Assembly (NCBI RefSeq): GCF_000412995.1
Contig: NZ_KE332512.1
Coordinates: forward strand, 186,001 to 250,000
Reading direction: 5' to 3'
From: Treponema vincentii F0403
GTDB lineage: Bacteria; Spirochaetota; Spirochaetia; Treponematales; Treponemataceae
DNA length: 64,000 bases
Shown: piece by piece, positions 62,286 through 64,000 of the stretch
How the letters are laid out: each line of letters starts with the position of its first letter
Position numbering within the stretch: position 1 is the stretch's first letter
The notes under the pieces: model-generated
Database searches by the model: none
Told to the model about the DNA's origin: nothing
Seen by the model: the letters and a program-made list of their open reading frames with translations, nothing else
Made by a program: the position numbers and the translations under genes

Positions 62286-62348
62286 AATTGACCTCTCTTC
62301 TAAGTGTATATGCGCTCCATATAAGTTATAAAGCTGCACTTCATTCTT

Positions 62349-62378
62349 ATTTTAAAGCAGGTATAAAAGATTTGTCAA
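62349..62378 (-). promoter_or_regulatory. sigma-70-type promoter for the acyl-CoA dehydrogenase cluster
   Basis: On the minus strand: TTGACA (62378-62373), 18-nt spacer, TAAAAT (62354-62349). Leader of about 55 nt. Confidence 0.6.
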
Positions 62379-62488
62379 CTAAAAATTAAGAATTATTCCT
62401 ATTTTTTAAAGAAATTAGAATCTTAGGGTAAAAATATCGAATATCAATTTTTTGATGGATGTTGATTAGACTAAGAGTATAGGGAGCG

Positions 62489-62932
62489 CTATAGATTATG
62501 GCTTTTTTTATATTCGCGGGCGTTGACGATATCGTCAAGAACAGCATCTTGCTGTTTCAGCCCCTCAGCTTTCCATTCGACTTCTTTCCGCTCCCGCAGC
62601 TTCGTTACAATGAGCCGTTCTTGATGCGCCTTGATATAGATTTTCCGCATTTTTTCGATAACGAGCTCCGCTTCTACCAGCGCTTTTTCCTGTTTCTCGC
62701 GGTCATTATGGAGTCGTTCCAAGTAGTTTTCGTGCAAGGCGAGCTCAGCAGGGGTTTTAAGGCTTAACCCAAGTGATCGGCGGGTTTTTATTTCTTCCTG
62801 TGCGATTTCGGTCAGGCGCAATACAATCGCTTCGCGGGCGGCAACGGCACGTCCGAGGTTGGTTTCCGCTTCTTTTTCGCGGAAGGTTCGGATATCCAAG
62901 AGCTTTTGAAGAGAAAATTGAAATTTCTTCAT
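62489..62932 (-). CDS. fliJ: flagellar export chaperone FliJ
   Basis: 147 residues, nearly all coiled coil, starting MKKFQFSLQKLLDIRTF, the FliJ pattern. Binds the FliI ATPase ring and export gate of the flagellar type III secretion system. It begins 6 bp after fliI. Confidence 0.9.
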   Translation of the reverse strand: MKKFQFSLQKLLDIRTFREKEAETNLGRAVAAREAIVLRLTEIAQEEIKTRRSLGLSLKTPAELALHENYLERLHNDREKQEKALVEAELVIEKMRKIYIKAHQERLIVTKLRERKEVEWKAEGLKQQDAVLDDIVNAREYKKSHNL

Positions 62933-62938
62933 AGGGGA

Positions 62939-64000
62939 TTATTCTTCCGTGTAATCCGCAGGCGGTTTTTCGATTTCAGCTTTGTATAAATCGGCGGCTT
63001 CGGACGGCATCAAGTATTTTTTTGCCGCGCCTGCGCCCGCTTGGAAACTTTCTTCATTCGGTATGTCGATATGCGTAATCGCGCTTAACTGCTCCAGCGT
63101 TTTTTCGATGGGCGCAGGGTCGTTTACCTCTTGCTGTAAAAAGGTTTCGATTTTATCATGATGATCGATGGCTTCGTCGATGGCGGGATTGCTGCCTTTT
63201 TGATAGGCGCCGACTTGAATCATATCTTCGGCATCGGCATAGACGGCCATCAGCTTACGCATATATTGAGCCGCTTTTTTGCTGCATTCTCCTGCAACGC
63301 GGTTTGCCAAACGGGAAATACTGCCGAGCACGTCGATGGCGGGATAGTGTCCGCACTGCGCAAGTTTCCGGTTGAGTACGATGTGGCCGTCCAAGATACC
63401 GCGTACCGCATCGGAGATCGGTTCGTCCATGTCGTCGCCGTCTACGAGTACGGTATAAAAGCCGGTAATGGAACCCTTTGCAGACGTGCCGCTCCGTTCA
63501 AGCAATTTCGGCAGCACTTCAAAGACGCTCGGAGTATAACCGCGGGTTGCGGGAGGCTCTCCGATTGCAAGGCTGATTTCGCGCTGCGCTTTGGCGAAGC
63601 GGGTAACCGAGTCAAAGAGGAGCATGACGTCCTTTCCTTGGTCGCGGAAGTATTCGGCGATTGCGGTTGCCGTGTATGCGCCGCGGATACGGGTAAGCGG
63701 GCTGGTGTCTGATGTCGCGGTTACCACGACCGAATGTTTCAGCCCTTCCGGACCGAGGTCGTGTTCCAAAAAGTCGTTTACTTCGCGGCCGCGTTCACCG
63801 ATCAGCGCAATCACGTTGACATCGGCGCTCGTATTCCGTGCAATCATCCCCATCAAGGTTGATTTACCGATGCCGGAACCGGCAAAAATGCCGATGCGCT
63901 GCCCCCTGCCGACGGCAAGGAGCGCGTCGATGGCGCGGATACCGGTTACGATGCGTTCTTTAATAGGGCGCCGTTCCAGCGGATCGGGCGGCTGAGCAAG
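62939..64000 (-). CDS. fliI: flagellum-specific ATPase FliI, 5' end beyond window
   Basis: 353 codons of the C-terminal part of the flagellar export ATPase; the frame continues off the right edge. Walker A GSGIGKSTL near 63868-63840, Walker B VMLLFDSVTRFAKAQREI, and a proton-ATPase-like catalytic region (GERGREVNDFLEHDLG). Powers export of flagellar parts together with FliJ and FliH. Confidence 0.95.
   Translation of the reverse strand, partial: LAQPPDPLERRPIKERIVTGIRAIDALLAVGRGQRIGIFAGSGIGKSTLMGMIARNTSADVNVIALIGERGREVNDFLEHDLGPEGLKHSVVVTATSDTSPLTRIRGAYTATAIAEYFRDQGKDVMLLFDSVTRFAKAQREISLAIGEPPATRGYTPSVFEVLPKLLERSGTSAKGSITGFYTVLVDGDDMDEPISDAVRGILDGHIVLNRKLAQCGHYPAIDVLGSISRLANRVAGECSKKAAQYMRKLMAVYADAEDMIQVGAYQKGSNPAIDEAIDHHDKIETFLQQEVNDPAPIEKTLEQLSAITHIDIPNEESFQAGAGAAKKYLMPSEAADLYKAEIEKPPADYTEE

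Overview
The window comes from the chromosome of an anaerobic, motile, diderm spirochete, most likely an oral or host-associated Treponema. The evidence is the gene content: periplasmic-flagellum genes fliI-fliJ, a Lol lipoprotein-sorting set, a TGS-less threonyl-tRNA synthetase, the block cNMP-binding protein / murB / cysS / ECF sigma factor / anti-sigma factor, a cytoplasmic chemoreceptor and anaerobic flavodiiron and rubredoxin redox proteins. Species is not determined. Base composition looks intermediate, more like the T. vincentii / T. medium group than T. denticola or T. pallidum; this is an impression and was not calculated.

Layout. 1-6.3 kb: edge of an unknown gene, thrS, a bacteriohemerythrin, and a minus-strand pair (bifunctional penicillin-binding protein, dCMP deaminase). 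6.3-14.5 kb: a small Cas2-like protein with an almost leaderless transcript, prfB with a classic +1 frameshift site, a PEGA-domain membrane protein, ftsY, a secreted protein and a LolC-LolD-LolE-type ABC transporter. 14.5-18.3 kb: a terminator, a TPP riboswitch and thiB-thiP-thiQ, with a large nested palindrome across the thiP stop codon. 18.3-26.9 kb: a hairpin array, an NFACT/RqcH-like protein, then minus-strand polA, a DUF192 lipoprotein, an exported protein, a double cyclic-nucleotide-domain protein and murB. 27-36.2 kb: cysS, ECF sigma factor, anti-sigma factor, a TIG/transglutaminase-like protein, pyrH, a membrane J-protein, infA, a DksA-like protein, a DJ-1 protein and a Helicase_C_3-like protein. 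36.3-46.6 kb: rpe, exported and TPR proteins, ispG, nadE, a DedA protein, an RCK K+-channel subunit and a predicted outer-membrane protein. 46.7-52.3 kb: an ABC-2-like permease, rpmF-acpP-rnc, a CZB chemoreceptor and hslO. 52.4-64 kb: a 1513-residue dehydratase-activase fusion, rsmD, a 600-bp hairpin array, a redox cluster (flavodiiron protein, EtfA-rubredoxin fusion, acyl-CoA dehydrogenase), and fliJ-fliI.

Two points stand out. First, intergenic DNA holds modular families of near-perfect hairpins. One family has stems that vary but a constant hexaloop A-N-G-G-A-N, and two of its members match the CsrA RNA-binding consensus at every position. The hairpins cluster at 18.43-18.72 kb and 58.08-58.71 kb. 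Pieces of the repeat families supply stop codons to several genes and Shine-Dalgarno sites to prfB and the flavodiiron gene. Second, the cluster at 58.7-62.3 kb encodes an unusual electron-transfer protein: the FAD domain of EtfA without its N-terminal domain, fused to a complete rubredoxin. It lies between an acyl-CoA dehydrogenase and a flavodiiron O2/NO reductase and suggests a direct route from acyl-CoA to O2 or NO. Other oddities are an NAD synthetase whose glutaminase triad is lost and a transglutaminase-like protein lacking its catalytic cysteine.
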